The notes beneath the pieces were generated by a model. That model was not told the DNA's origin and made no database searches. It saw only the letters and a program-made list of their open reading frames with translations. The position numbers and the translations under genes were made by a program. Positions 12,301 through 27,300 of a stretch of 64,000 bases of DNA are shown here, one piece after another. Position 1 is the stretch's first letter, and each line of letters starts with the position of its first letter. The DNA is from Phoronis australis (Eukaryota > Phoronida > Phoronidae): positions 393,126 through 457,125 of the forward strand of contig NMRA01000258.1 in assembly GCA_002633005.1 (NCBI GenBank), in the 5' to 3' direction.

Positions 12301-15300
12301 TGGTGAGTTTTTAGCTAAAACATAACAATTTCTGTAAGCAGTTCATTCTTTGGTTCTGTTAAGACTAGTTAGTCGGCTGGACTGAACTTAAAGGTCAAAT
12401 GTTTATCAATACTTCATTCTCCACTAATACTGATAGTTTCCAAGCACAGCGAAGGTTAAATTTGATCAAGTGTGAAATGCTGTCCTATGAGATACTTTTG
12501 AAAAAGACAATACTTGACAGTTATACATTTCTCAAACAAACCACAATCTATCAGTAACTAGTCGTCAGAAAGTTGTAATTGCTCAGCTCAGAGAGCAATA
12601 TTTACCAAGTGGTAGCAATGTGAAAGAGCAGCATTACCTCGTAGTAGAGACGTGACAGAGCAATATTTACCTAGTGGTAGAGACGTGACAGAGCAATATT
12701 TACCTAGTGGTAGAGATGCGACAGAGCAATATTTACCTAGTGGTAGAGATGTGACAGAGCAATATTTACCTAGTGGTAGAGACGTGAGAGAGCAATATTT
12801 ACCTTGTGGTAGAGATGTGACAGAGCAATATTTACCTAGTGGTAGAGATGTGACAGAGCAATATTTACCTATTGGTAGAGACGTGAGAGAGCAAATTTAC
12901 CTAGTGGTAGAGATGTGAGTTCGTTTTCTTTCATATTGAGCTTGGTCAGTATTGTTGCACTAGAGAAGATTCCAAACGGTATTTTGTTGATCTGATTGTG
13001 CTCCATGTTGAGAGTCTAAAACAAAACATATTAAACAGAGACATGAGAAGCAAGACAAACTGCTATGCATTTTGAGGTTCTCAGCAAAGACTAAAAGACA
13101 TCCCCACGCCATGACAAACAAGTGAATTTTCCCACTTAGCAGAGATGTTATTACCTGGTGAACTTTTAAGAGAAATGCAATACCCAGAGCCAATTCAACT
13201 TTGATGAAACAACAGAAAATACGGTGCAGTTAATTAGTAACAAGTATTATCATGGTCAACGAAGATGAGCAAATGAGTGTTAATTGAAATTCATAGCTCA
13301 TGTGACCTTTCAAACTCGAGATACCAAATCAGAATAATTTTGAATTTGCATGAAGTCTTACAGGTGATTGATCAGCAATAACTTCTTAAAAATGGTGAAA
13401 TGTTTGCAAAAAGTGACTTTTGTTCAGAAGTTGGTAAATCTGTCATCCTATGGTCTGATGATAGGTTTAGACACAGTAGTTATCTGCCTTAAAATTAAGA
13501 ATTTACTGACCAGGTGAAGAACCATCAAGTACCAAACTCATCGATGGGAGCATTGGGCAGAGAATACTCAAAAGTAAAGCAGAGAAAGGCACAATGAAAG
13601 AATTAGATGAAACAAGTTGAATCATTGCTCCCAATCCGTGAATAATATATTGCAAAATTCTCGTTTGTCCCATAGAGACGATTTCCATAACCGGCTACAT
13701 TATATGACTGATAAAGCACACTCTGCACTTATTAAAAATCTACAAGACTACCCCACTACCATCATATCCCAAATAAGCTTACACCCTCAAAATGCACTAA
13801 AAACAGCAAACAACAGCATTGCGAGTTGGTTATAGACTGAGGAGCTGGCTCAAGCATGTTTGGCTCAGTCAAGATGGATGCAGGACATCAGCAAATCGAG
13901 CCAGGCAACAACTGAATGAATGCCTGCCTAACACATCTGGACAGTCCTGTGAATGGTTCATACATGTGCAAGAACTACTGGGTGCTTCCTAAGAAACATG
14001 AACTTTAATGGTCCAAATGAAGCACACAATGAAGAGTACGGAAAAAGTCTCCAGTTTGGGCCAGTCTCTAACATTTGGGATACTAAAATTCAAGGTCAAA
14101 CCTTGTTCAAATCTGAAAATAAAAGTGGCAGTTGATAAAAGTTTTGAAAATAGCCACTGACAGAATGTTTTCATGAGTCACCACAGTGTGTGACATTTAT
14201 ATGAATGACAGTTTGTCATTGATCATAACTCTTGAATTAAGGACGACCAATATTGCCTATTTTTAAAATTTGTTACAAGCTCTGACCTTGAGCAAAATAA
14301 CTAATTATTCACCGTCCCAAACTGTACACTTGTTACTATAGTATTATAAAGATACTCACACACGTGGAACAGAACTGTGCTGGGCCTCCACTGGGATATG
14401 AGGTGAAGTTGTTCCTTGACAGCGTGATGGAATTTAAGTTGATTAAACTAGACAGTAAACCCTCCTGTGGAGACAAAGAATAGAATGAACACACGACAAT
14501 ATCACGTGTTGCCACTGAACACGCGACAATATTTAGCAATGAACATGAGACAATATCTAGATAAGTGTTGGCAATTTACTAAACCTTATCCCACTAAAAT
14601 GCCTAGTAGTCGATAAGATACCGCGACTTCTTCAGCAACACAAAGGTTACGCATCATATTGCTTAAAAAGCTGCAATATCATTAAATAGTCCATTTAGCC
14701 AGCTATCAATGTTTTAAAAATTTCACATTATTCTAAAACAAGAGCAACGCGGAGTGTTGAAATGCGCCCACGAATGCATTGCAAATGGTGTGCTATTAGG
14801 GTTATTTATTTGTATCATAAAAATGGCCACTAGATGGCGCAAAAACATACAATTAATCCAAAAACAGGAACATGCCATACTTAAAGGAAAACAGAATAAA
14901 ATGAAATTGCCACTAGTGGGCACAGTGTCCGTTGGAACTGCCTGAAAGTCGTCGTCTGTTGTTATCTTCATATAAATACACTTACTAACTTTAGTAAAGA
15001 TCCTGCAGTGGGTTTAGAAGATACAACTATGGGCGCAAAATAAAACTACCACTAGGGGGTGCCACAGTAGTCAGTCACCATCATCAAAGGTCGTCTTCAC
15101 ACTAAAAACATATATGCCAATTTTCAAATGATTTGGTTGATACAGGGGTGGACGCCAAAAACAAGATTTGAAAACAGTGAAATTGCCACTAGGTGGTACA
15201 AAATACCTCGATTCCATCCAAAAACAGGAAGATAGCGTCATCACACCAGTAGATGCCTATATTGAAAATTTTATGAAAATTTGTTGAGGACATTTGAAGA

Positions 15301-18300
15301 TATAGAGTTAACCTTAAAACACTAAAACTGCCACTAGGGGGCAAAGCAGTTGTCAGTTCTGTCCAAAAGTCGTCGCAAACAGTAGTCAACATCATATAAA
15401 TACACTCGCTAAATTAAGTAGATCCGGTTTAGGAGATACAGCCATTGGCGCAAAAAAAAAAAAACTGCCACTAGGAGGCGCGACAGTAGTCAAAATCATT
15501 GGAAAATCATCGTCAACCGTCCACTTTATAGTAAGCACATACATGCAAATTTTCACAATCATCCTTTGAGTGGTTTGGTTGATAGAGGGGTGGATGCAAA
15601 AAACACTCAAAAACAGTAAAAAAGGCCACAAGGTGGAGCAAACTACGTCGGATCCATCCAAAAACGGGAGTATAGTGTCACCTCACTAATAGGTGCTTAC
15701 ATACCAAATTTCATGAAAATCCATTAAGGACTTTTAAAGATATAGAGGTAATTAACGTAAAAAAAATAAAATTGCCACTAGGGGGCACACCGGTAGTCGG
15801 ATCCGTCCAAAAGTCGTTGTCGTCTGTTGTTAGCATCATATAAATACACTTACTAAATTTCAAAAAGATCCTGCAAACGGTTTAGGAGATAGAGCCATAG
15901 GCCAAAAAGAACAAAACTGCCACTAGGAGGCGCCGCAGTAGTCGAAATCGTCGGGAAATCATCATCAACCGTCTTTATCATAGGAAACGCAAATTACGTC
16001 GAATCCATCCAAAAACAAGAGGATAGTTTTATTTCACTAATAGATGCCTAAATTCCAAATTTTATGAATCTACATCGAGGACTTCCGAAGATATAGAGGT
16101 AAGCGTAAAAAAAACTAGAATTGGCACTAGGGGGGCACACCGGTAGTCGGAGAGGTCCGAAATTCGTCGCCATCCGTCGTCAGCTTCACAGGAACACAAC
16201 TGCCAAATCTCATCAAGATCCTGTGACGGGTTTAGGAGATACAGCTGTGGACGCCGGACACCCGGACAGACAGAGATGACGGCAATATGCGACGACATTT
16301 AAATATGTGGACGCATAAAAAGTATGCCGCCAAAGATCTAAATTTAAGACTGAACTTCTCATTCAAATAAATATCAGCAGGGCGACAATGTTATGTAACA
16401 ATTACTTCACGACTCAGTGGATGTGTACAGGAACTTACAGCTACATTGACAATTACACTGAGATGCACCGTTTCAGATAAGAGCAAGAGTCAAATGTTTT
16501 GAATGAATTTTGCAACAAACTATAAAATCTAGTCATGAAATAAGACAGTTTAACACTTCTAATTTTCTAAGGTTATACCATGGTCAGAACGGAGCTGAAA
16601 GGTGTCATTTTTGGCATAACAAACTGCTTCAATATTATTTCATGTGACTTTCCGTTGGCCATTTTTGACCTGCCAAAACAGCGCTCATAACATCTTTAAA
16701 TATACCCACAACAGATCCACTGAAACTGTTGGACAAATTGTGGTAATGGGAGTGTTGAGAAAACACATTAAAGTGATCCGATCAACTACACAATGATCTA
16801 CATGTAAAAACTGTATGAATAAACTAGAATAGCACTTACTGGCAGCTGAGCAATATTGTTACCCTCCACGTTGAACTCAACCATATTAATACACTGTGAT
16901 AATGACTTGGGCACACCTGTTAATTTATTGTACCTGAAACGCACAAAGTTGCCATTAGTCGAGACAACTCATGCTACCCTTGATGCACTCTAGTCTCAAC
17001 ATCGGTGTCAACACAGAATATTTCTAGGAAACACTAACACACAGATCAACATCTTCACAAGTGTGATTTGACTATAGTTATCTCTCACTGATGTAACTCA
17101 AAGTTCACAAAAATTACTGTACATGTGCTTGAGCAGGCAAGTTAGATATCAAATCACGGAGAAGTTGTCAACAGAATGACTCCAGCAGTAGTTGACCAAA
17201 TCATACCATCAAAAAAGGCCGAGAAACGAAGATAAAGAAGATTGAAGGTTTTACAGAACCCCAGAAAAATGTTCAAATTTGGCCAACAACGCATCCTCAG
17301 AAATGGCCGAACGGATTCACGTGAATCTTTCAGATGCTACACTTGATACACTGTTCCACAAAACGTTGCTAGGCAATGTTTTTTAAACGTTCTACTAATT
17401 TCCCATGAGTACCTATCAAAAATATGAATATGATTTTATGAGAACAATTTAAAGTTGTATAAAACAAAAACAAAATGATAATTTAGAAAACTGTAAAAGC
17501 ATCCGTTAGATTTTATCTTGAACATTCATATCGTACAAAATTTAGTTGTAATATTAATCCTGTTGCTTTGCTTTGAATGTACCTTTCTTTTTTACTAAAT
17601 TTTCCTAAAAATGCAAGATCATGTGACATAATTAGTGGCAGATTGGTATAAAGTTAAAAACCAAAATCTACGGAATTTCTGCTTTCACAAAATATACACT
17701 TTTGCCAACTTGAAGACCACACTTTTGTAAATATTTGGATAAATGTAAGGAATTGTCAATAAAGTTCTATATAACTTTAGTTTATTACTAGCACCATAAA
17801 ACAACATTTGGTAAAAAACAACATTTGGTAAAAAACAACATTTGGTAAAAAACAACATTTGGTAAAAAAACATTTGATAAAAACATTTTGGAAAAGTTTC
17901 CAATGTAATCAGCCTATGGAAAAATCTAAATTTAGGCAATTATTTTTGTGCAAAATAAGCGGCGAATTACCTGCAGTTGTTCAACTTACCTTAAACCTAG
18001 CCTTTGTAACTGTTTTAAATTGCCTATTGAGTCGGGAAGATCAAGGAGTTCGTTGTGCTGAAGGTCTAGTGAGCTCAATTGAACACAGTGACCTATTTCT
18101 GAATGAAATAGAATGCGCACTTAACATAATTCCACATGAGTACACAAAGCCACAAATAAGCAAGGTATACAAAACGGTGAAAACTTCACAGTTCCATAAT
18201 TTTTGTACCACTATTTATGAATTTAAAAAAACTGAACCTTCACCAAGATATTGAGAAGGAGCTAAGACAAATTAGAAACACTGGGACCTTCCATTGGTGG

Positions 18301-21300
18301 TTCATAGATCAACTGCTTCCAACCATTGCGGGTCACTCATGTGAGGTGCGCAGATAATTCTTGGAATACACATGTATGTGATTGTACTACATATTTTTAC
18401 ACAACAATTATGATTGAAAAGGCTCATTCAAAATTCAAGAATCGGTAAACATGTGACAATCAAAAAATGAAATATGAAATCAAATTTCTTATACTTACTA
18501 AAATCAGACATTCTCATTTGTTTCAAAGTAATCAAGCTTATGAAAATAACTTCTATGAAATACTTAGGGCTGTTCCAGTAAAATCCGTGTGGGAGGGGGG
18601 GACGGCAGTAGAAATAAAAATTCATGGGTGGTGGTCTTCAGAAAAAACTCAAATTATGGGTGGTCGTTCCTGTAAGAAGTGATGCATTAAAATGGGTGGT
18701 ATTTTTTTACCTGTTATTGTTGACAGGTTGGTTACTTCAGCGGTCAAAACTCAAAAAAATGCAATTGGCATATATCCTAATTTATCCCAATACAAAAAAG
18801 CCCATATTGCCACTGAACAGAGTGCAATATGTTCACTAAGCCATTAATCAAGTCATGGGCAACTTGATTTGAGCCAACTGTTAGTCTGCAGTCCTATTGA
18901 ATTGAAAAGTTATGCAACACTAAACTGGTGTTAACACATATAAGAAAATTGATGATTTTTAAATGAAAAGTATGAGGAGTAAGATAGAAAAGCTCCAATA
19001 TTCAATTGACACAGAAGTATAAAAGAGTTTGTGGAGACAGTTTGAGATTCATAGATAGGGATTTATCTAGCGGCCGTCCTAGGGACGGCCCTTTTAAAAA
19101 AATGACGGCTTTGGACGGCACGGCCAAGACGGAAAAAAGACGGCCTGTTCCAAGACAACCTCGGCGAAAATGAAGGCTAAACGAAGAATTTTATTATTTA
19201 TTATTAATAAATTTTATTGAAACCTACAATTCATTATTTAAGTTTGCTAAATATTAAGAAATAACTCGACAATAGGAACTTTTGCCGTCTATTTTTACTA
19301 TAAATGTCACAATGACGATCGGCAAATACTGGCAGCCATCTTTGGGGAATACCTTCCTGTTATGTGACGTCAAGGTGACTTCATACGGAATCTCCCGTAC
19401 GACCAGTGTCGAGAAATATTGCATCCAGCGCTAACTACCCGTACATGGACACTTAATCTTTGAAATTGAAGAACCCACACCCAGAGTTCAAAGAATTTGC
19501 CGTACCCCTAATGCTAGTTGCCGACGCGGAAGTTGAAGCGGCAGTCGATGTATTCGACGTAGCAGCCAATTTGAAATAGCTGAGAACAAACACTTCGAGT
19601 TCGAAAAAAATGATACCTGCCAAAATTCTAGCATCGACCTGCCGTACAAATGCCACCAATGTCGTTAAACATGCAAACCAGATAAAACTTAGTGCAAACT
19701 TCCTTAGTTTGTTCGCATAGTTCCGTTGCAACTCGAACGAATGAATGAAAAAATATCAAAAAATCCGCACGGCCGAACGACTTGTATTGATGCGCAAGAA
19801 TGCAGTGCAAACTTTACGAGAAAAAATGTGGTGTGTAATGTTGGTTACGTATTCAATGACTAACTTAGCATGAAAGTAAATGCCTCGAAATAGTTCAACT
19901 TTTTGTGGAATTCCATGATTATTGGGTGATTCGACTTTATCCTCTGTGTGTGGCATTGCGTGCCGTATATGGAAAAAGTAGGTCAGCCAGTCACGTGNNN
20001 NNNNNNNNNNNNNNNNNNNNNNNNNNNNNNNNNNNNNNNNNNNNNNNNNNNNNNNNNNNNNNNNNNNNNNNNNNNNNNNNNNNNNNNNNNNNNNNNNNNN
20101 NNNNNNNNNNNNNNNNNNNNNNNNNNNNNNNNNNNNNNNNNNNNNNNNNNNNNNNNNNNNNNNNNNNNNNNNNNNNNNNNNNNNNNNNNNNNNNNNNNNN
20201 NNNNNNNNNNNNNNNNNNNNNNNNNNNNNNNNNNNNNNNNNNNNNNNNNNNNNNNNNNNNNNNNNNNNNNNNNNNNNNNNNNNNNNNNNNNNNNNNNNNN
20301 NNNNNNNNNNNNNNNNNNNNNNNNNNNNNNNNNNNNNNNNNNNNNNNNNNNNNNNNNNNNNNNNNNNNNNNNNNNNNNNNNNNNNNNNNNNNNNNNNNNN
20401 NNNNNNNNNNNNNNNNNNNNNNNNNNNNNNNNNNNNNNNNNNNNNNNNNNNNNNNNNNNNNNNNNNNNNNNNNNNNNNNNNNNNNNNNNNNNNNNNNNNN
20501 NNNNNNNNNNNNNNNNNNNNNNNNNNNNNNNNNNNNNNNNNNNNNNNNNNNNNNNNNNNNNNNNNNNNNNNNNNNNNNNNNNNNNNNNNNNNNNNNNNNN
20601 NNNNNNNNNNNNNNNNNNNNNNNNNNNNNNNNNNNNNNNNNNNNNNNNNNNNNNNNNNNNNNNNNNNNNNNNNNNNNNNNNNNNNNNNNNNNNNNNNNNN
20701 NNNNNNNNNNNNNNNNNNNNNNNNNNNNNNNNNNNNNNNNNNNNNNNNNNNNNNNNNNNNNNNNNNNNNNNNNNNNNNNNNNNNNTAGACACATGGTGAA
20801 CAGAGACACCTGGTGGCTGCCAAAAGTATTGCTCACAAGCTACTTTAGTTTTTGACAATATTGGACAAGACAACTAGTTCTTGTCTGTCAATCATCTAAG
20901 TTCTTAACAGGTACTCCTGGAGGCAATTTGTTTGCAAGTGTTGGATTTTATATTTTAACCTATTAAAAATAATTAAAAAATTATGGGTCATGGGTTGGAG
21001 AAGTAAATGAAAAATATGGGCAGTGGGTATGAAATAAAAGTGCCTTCCCCCCTTCCCATACAGATTTTGCTGGAACAGCCCTTAACTTTTCAGTGTATCA
21101 CAATAAAGAATTTTTACTGTTGGTGTTGAAAGAAAAAGTCAACTAAATGCTCTCCATCAGTGTCCAAGGACAACTAGTGCCCTCTAGTGTAGAGTACTAA
21201 CCATCAGGCAGGTGTTCCAGGTGATTGTGTGACACGTCAAAGTTCACAAGGTGCACTAGGCGACCAATACCCGTTGGCAACTCATGGATTCTGTTTTCTC

Positions 21301-24300
21301 GCAGACTTAGCATAGTTAGTTGCTGAAATTAGTTACATAGGTACAGAAAAACGCAAGAAAAATGAAATATCAACTTACATAAACATGCTTACAATACTGA
21401 ACACTGTGAAAGATCCATCAATCAATCATTTACTGTAATTTACAGGTCACATGGTGCAAAAAATACCACTTCAAGCACAAAGCTCTTCACACAAGATTTG
21501 ATACTTACTGTAAGATTACTGATTCCTTCGCCAACCTCTTGAATCTTGTTGAATCTTAGAAACACTGTTGTCAATGTTTTGAGTTTGTAAACAACATCGG
21601 GGATCTGAAAAAAGGAAACTGTTCTCTTCACTTGGCATCTAACTATAATGACATCAACCTTAGTACGCTAGATTCAGATAAAAAACAACTTTGAGTCATG
21701 TAATTTCAAATTTTTTTTAACTGATATTAAATGTATGAACCCAGAGCAGGAGTCTCTAAACTGAAAAAAAATCTTCATAGCTAATCTATAATTGATAAAT
21801 TTTACAAACACACACACAGAGAACATTCCGGATAAAAGATCTTTTATCATTTCCTAATGTCGCTAAAAACTGTGTTAAAAACATCAACTTTCATAACATA
21901 TTTGTGCTTTGAGAGCAACGTCAACGCATCGTCCTTTGAATTGAAACTGCAACTACCCGTACAGTCACACAGCCTAGGCATCTGTAACTAACATGCTGTC
22001 GTTATTGTTTCGCATCAGGTCCATTTCTTTGCAAGTTTAGAAATGATGTCTATACTATGTACGAGAAAAAGATGAGACCAATTTTATAGCAGTAAATCAA
22101 ACATCATCTTTTGACTGAAGGTGTGGATTCATTGCCCCGTTAAATTACAAGGAAATGTGGTAATGGGAGAGAACAGCATTCTTAGTATACCAAGCAAATC
22201 AATGAGACCATATTCATGAAAACAACATGAACATAAGGTCTACAACTGCATGGCCGTGTACAACACAGGCAGCATGTTGTAGACGTAACCTAACTATGAT
22301 CACGCTATGCTGACGACTACAGTCTCCTTGATTTTCTTGGACTACTATTACATGTAGCAAAGAACTGCATGCATACACGCATTCATACACTCTCGTGTAC
22401 CATCCACAAACCAATTTCAAGCTTCCCTGTCACAAGATCTGAAAAACTGTGGAAGGGTCACCATCGTTTTGATGACCAAAATGCAAGATTTTTGTTAAAT
22501 TAGATAGACTTTTTGAAGTTTTTGCCTTTGACAACAAAAATCAGTTTTGTTTTTATGATTTTATTACTTATAGCCAGTCATCGCCAACGTCAACCAGACA
22601 TTTGCTGCAAGGTCGATGGCTAGAGTTGTTTAATACGCATAAATATCCTATCATATAGTGAGCCACACTAAATATCCTGTCATATAGTGAGCCACACTAA
22701 ATATCCTGTCATATAGTGAGCCACACTAAATATCCTGTCACATAGTGAGCCACACTAAATATCCTGTCACATAGTGAGCCACACTAAATATCCCGTCACA
22801 TAGTGAGCCACACTAAATATCCCGTCACATAGTGAGCCACACTAAATATCCCGTCACATAGTGAGCCACACTAAATATCCCGTCACATAGTGAGCCACAC
22901 TAAATATCCCGTCACATAGTGAGCCACACTAAATATCCCGTCACATAGTGAGCCACACTAAATATCCCGTCACATAGTGAGCCACACTAAATATCCCGTC
23001 ACATAGTGAGCCACACTAAATATCCCGTCACATAGTGAGCCACACTAAATATCCCGTCACATAGTGAGCCACACTAAATATCCCGTCACATAGTGAGCCA
23101 CACTAAATATCCCGTCACATAGTGAGCCACACTAAATATCCCGTCACATAGTGAGCCACACTAAATATCCCGTCACATAGTGAGCCACACTAAATATCCC
23201 GTCACATAGTGAGCCACACTAAATATCCCGTCACATAGTGAGCCACACTAAATATCCCGTCACATAGTGAGCCACACTAAATATCCCGTCACATAGTGAG
23301 CCACACTAAATATCCCGTCACATAGTGAGCCACACTAAATATCCCGTCACATAGTGAGCCACACTAAATATCCCGTCACATAGTGAGCCACACTAAATAT
23401 CCCGTCACATAGTGAGCCACACTAAATATCCCGTCACATAGTGAGCCACACTAAATATCCCGTCACATAGTGAGCCACACTAAATATCCCGTCACATAGT
23501 GAGCCACACTAAATATCCCGTCACATAGTGAGCCACACTAAATATCCCGTCACATAGTGAGCCACACTAAATATCNTGTCATATAGTGAGCCACACTAAA
23601 TATCCTGTCATATAGTGAGCCACACTAAATATCCTGTCATATAGTGAGCCACACTAAATATCTTGTCATATAGTGAGCCACACTAAATATCTTGTCATAT
23701 AGTGAGCCACACTAAATGCAGTTAGAAGAGCAATTGGCTGCCGACACGATAAATAAAGTTCGATTCCATGCTAGGACTGATCTCGGAAAGATTTGTCTCA
23801 CGATAATGTCACTTTAAAATGATGGGCCCTTAATTACTACGTTGTTGATGACATCACACAATATGGACGAGTGAAGAACCATACTGACCGCGGTCAACTT
23901 GTTGTGCCGCAGATCCAGGACTTTGAGGTGTTTCAGGTTGACCAATGTGTCTGGGAGCTTAGTGATAGCATTCTCACTTAGGCCCAACATCTTCAAATTC
24001 TCCAGATATCCGATCTCACTGGGCAGAGTGGCCAGTCTGTTTCCATAGAGATAGAATTCTTCTAGTTGGATCAACTATAATAACACAGAATATATTACTC
24101 AAGAGATCCCAATATATTCTATTTGAACAACACTGATGGGGGTTAAGAAAGGGTTAACAGAAACAGTGTTATGACTGGAAGCAAACGCTGTAAAAGGAAT
24201 ATGAACTACCAAGCCTTAGAAAGAGTAGCTTTACACTGCGCGTCACAGTACACGAGTCGAGGAGGAAGACCCACGTCACATTGAATGAAGGATAACTGTG

Positions 24301-27300
24301 TATTGACGCAACTGGCCCAATTTATGTTTCTATCAATCCGTACGTCCCATGTCATTATGTTGTAAACCAGGGCTTGGAATGACCAATGACAAAAAACGCA
24401 GAAACTTTTACGGCCCAAAACATGCGCATTACCCAGCCTTGAAATAGTCGATGTGAACCTTTCGCCGACAAAAATCGGGAGGACTAAAAAAAAAAATTAA
24501 CCACCATCAGTAGCATGCATCTGCGTCTTTTTACTTCGTCCGTCCACTGTCCACTCCCACCCCCACACATTTTTGGCAGCTGAGCCGTAGTATTTGTTAC
24601 CGCCGTTTACAAATCATATGAGACGCCATTGAAAATCCCACCACGCTATCCCAGATGCCCCAGCAATGTTGACATTTTACGTTCCTCCGAAACATAAAGA
24701 GCAACTTCCGCTTTTCGAAGTGAACGTCATCGGCAACGCCGCGGTAAGAAAGGAATTTGCCGCGGAAATTTTATATCAAATCCGACTTTTTGTACGCGGA
24801 AATATAATAAAATGCGCGGACAGAACATTTGAAAAAAGCGGAAATCCACGTTTCTGCGGAAAATTCCAAGCCCTGCTAAACGCACGTGGCGTGTTCCATC
24901 CTCAATCTCAATAGTAACTGTTGAGTGTAGGCACGGTTACATGTGACCTGATTGAACACACTGACAACTGTAAAGTACAGGCATGGTTACATGTGACCTG
25001 AGTGAACATATCGGCAACTAACACACACATTCATATACAAATAAGTATAAACAGTGTTTTGTGAATCGACACACTCTCACATTCACATTGCACACTGTCA
25101 CATATCAGCAATGTTACCAACAAATTCTATTTATACTCTTTTCACCATTTAGTTCTTTTTAGTTCATCAATTAGGCACAGTACGTGTAAACAGTGATGAG
25201 CAAGTCAATTCTTACCTCTTTCACAGAAGGTGGAAGTGTGGTGATCTGTGATTTACTCAAGTCGAGTCGCTTTTCATTGTCTTCCCTACACTTATTAAAC
25301 TCTTTGACCACGTCCTACAGTTCAGAATAAATAACTCTTACCGTAACTGTTGCATTAAACAAAGATGGCAGGATTCATGAAATAAAATGTTCCTAAATAT
25401 ATTTGGCTCAACATAAGGGCTGTTCCAGTAAAATCCCTGTGGGAGGGGGGGGACGGCAGTAGAAATAAAAATTCATGGGTGATGGTCTTCAGAAAAAAAC
25501 TCAAATTATGGGTGGTCGTTCCTGTAAGAAGTGATGCATTAAAAATGGGTGGTATTTTTTGACCTGTTAATGTCGATAGGTTGGTTACTTCAGCCGTTAA
25601 AACTCAAAAAAATGCAATTGTCCTAACTTATCCAAATACAAAAAAGCCCATATTGCCAGTGAACAGAGTGCAATATGTTCACTAAGCCATTAATCAAGTC
25701 ATGGGCAACTTGATTTGAGCCAACTGTTTGTCTGCAGTCCTATTGAATTGAAAAGTTATGCAACACTGAACTGGTGTTAACACATATAAGAAAATTGATG
25801 ATTTTTAAATAAAAAGTATGAGGAGTAAGATAAACAAGTTCCAATATTCACTTGACATAGAAGTATAGAAGAGTTCGTGGAGACAGTTAGAGATTCATAG
25901 ATCCTTATAAATGAAAAAAATGTTCATTGAAATTATAGACACATGGTGAACAGAGACACCTGGTGGCTGCCAAAAGTATTGCTCACAGGCTACTTTAGTT
26001 TTTGACAATATTGGACAAGACAACTAGTTCTTGTCTGTCAGTCATCTAAGTTCTTAACAGGTCCTCCTGGAGGCAATTTGTTTGGATTGTGTTGGATTTT
26101 ATATTTTAACCTATTAAAAATAATTAAAAAATTATGGGTCATGGGTTGGAGAAATAAATGAAAAATACGGGCGGTGGGTACGAAATAAAAGTGCCTTCCC
26201 CCCCCTCCCATACAGATTTTGCTGGAACAGCCCTAAGCAAGCAAATGCTCGAAAACATGAGAAGAAAAAGCAACATACGAGTGGAAAATTAGCCTCACTT
26301 GTCCGGGCACCAAGCGGATGTCTGGTGTGTTTCTGTTGGTTGTCCCTGTTCCCATCATCTCCGACCTAAATAGCGACTGTAGACCTTGGTGATCATGCCC
26401 AGTGTTCTCCACATTTTAAATAATCATGTGTTCTCTTAATAATTGCCAATATTCCCTTTTTACTATTTTAGACATGGTAAACAATCAAATTAATCGGCAA
26501 TAAAGTCCTGGCTGCTTAAATTTGGAGCCTGGAAATCGATGTGTGGGCGGGCGCCTGATCGTACATAGGCACTAACTGCTGAGCCAGAGAATCGCCCTAG
26601 TCACCTGTAACCTTTGAAATCGAAGTAGACAGACCCAGAGTTCAAAGAATTTGCCGTAACCTTAAGGCTAATTTCCAATGTGAAAACTACATCTTCAGCA
26701 CTCTCTAACCAACACGCATACTGGAGTACCTAAGTACGCTAATTGAAATCGCAGAAAACACACATTGAAAATTCTAGACTTGACCTGCCACATAGATGTC
26801 ATCAAAGTCGTTGAAGATGCACACTACATAGATGAGTGTAAAGATTTCAAAATTGCATTAGTCGAACGAGCGCTGCGCAGAGTGCTGTTTTTTTTTGTTC
26901 ACAGCTTTTTCTGAGACCAAATCTGAGAATACTCGCATTTTCGAGCAAAGATTTTCGCCGGCATCGAGCGCTGCAGTGTTCATGAAGACCACTTTAATTC
27001 CTATTTTTAAGTTTATTGCTATAACCTAAGAGAAAAAGAAATAAAAAACAACAGTAAATTCTGGACAGGGGTGTTCATGTTACGAAATGTAGAAATGTTC
27101 AGTATTCTTCATAAAAAAATTAAAAAGATCAGATTCTATTTTTTCTTTTAGGGCTGTTCCAGTAAAATCCGTGTGGGAGGGGGGGGACGGCAATAGAAAT
27201 AAAAATTCATGGGTGGTGGTCTTCAGAAAAAAACTCAAATTATGGGTGGTTGTTCCTGTTAGCAGTGATGCATTTAAAATGGGTGGTATTTTTTGACCTG

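Noticed and set aside
12652-12918. Plus-strand ORF of repeated [11 protein letters not shown] units
   Set aside because: It is the antisense translation of the 33-bp minisatellite. The real information is on the minus strand, as SHOC2 splice-site copies.
17859-18254. 131-codon plus-strand ORF overlapping a SHOC2 exon
   Set aside because: It is the antisense shadow of the minus-strand LRR exon at 17990-18098, which has proper splice sites and clear homology.
22638-23718. CRISPR-like regular repeats
   Set aside because: Units are directly tandem with no unique spacers, and the DNA is animal nuclear with introns.
24666-24914. 82-codon ORF as a gene
   Set aside because: It lies mostly inside the hAT-like MITE and runs past its right end into unrelated flank.
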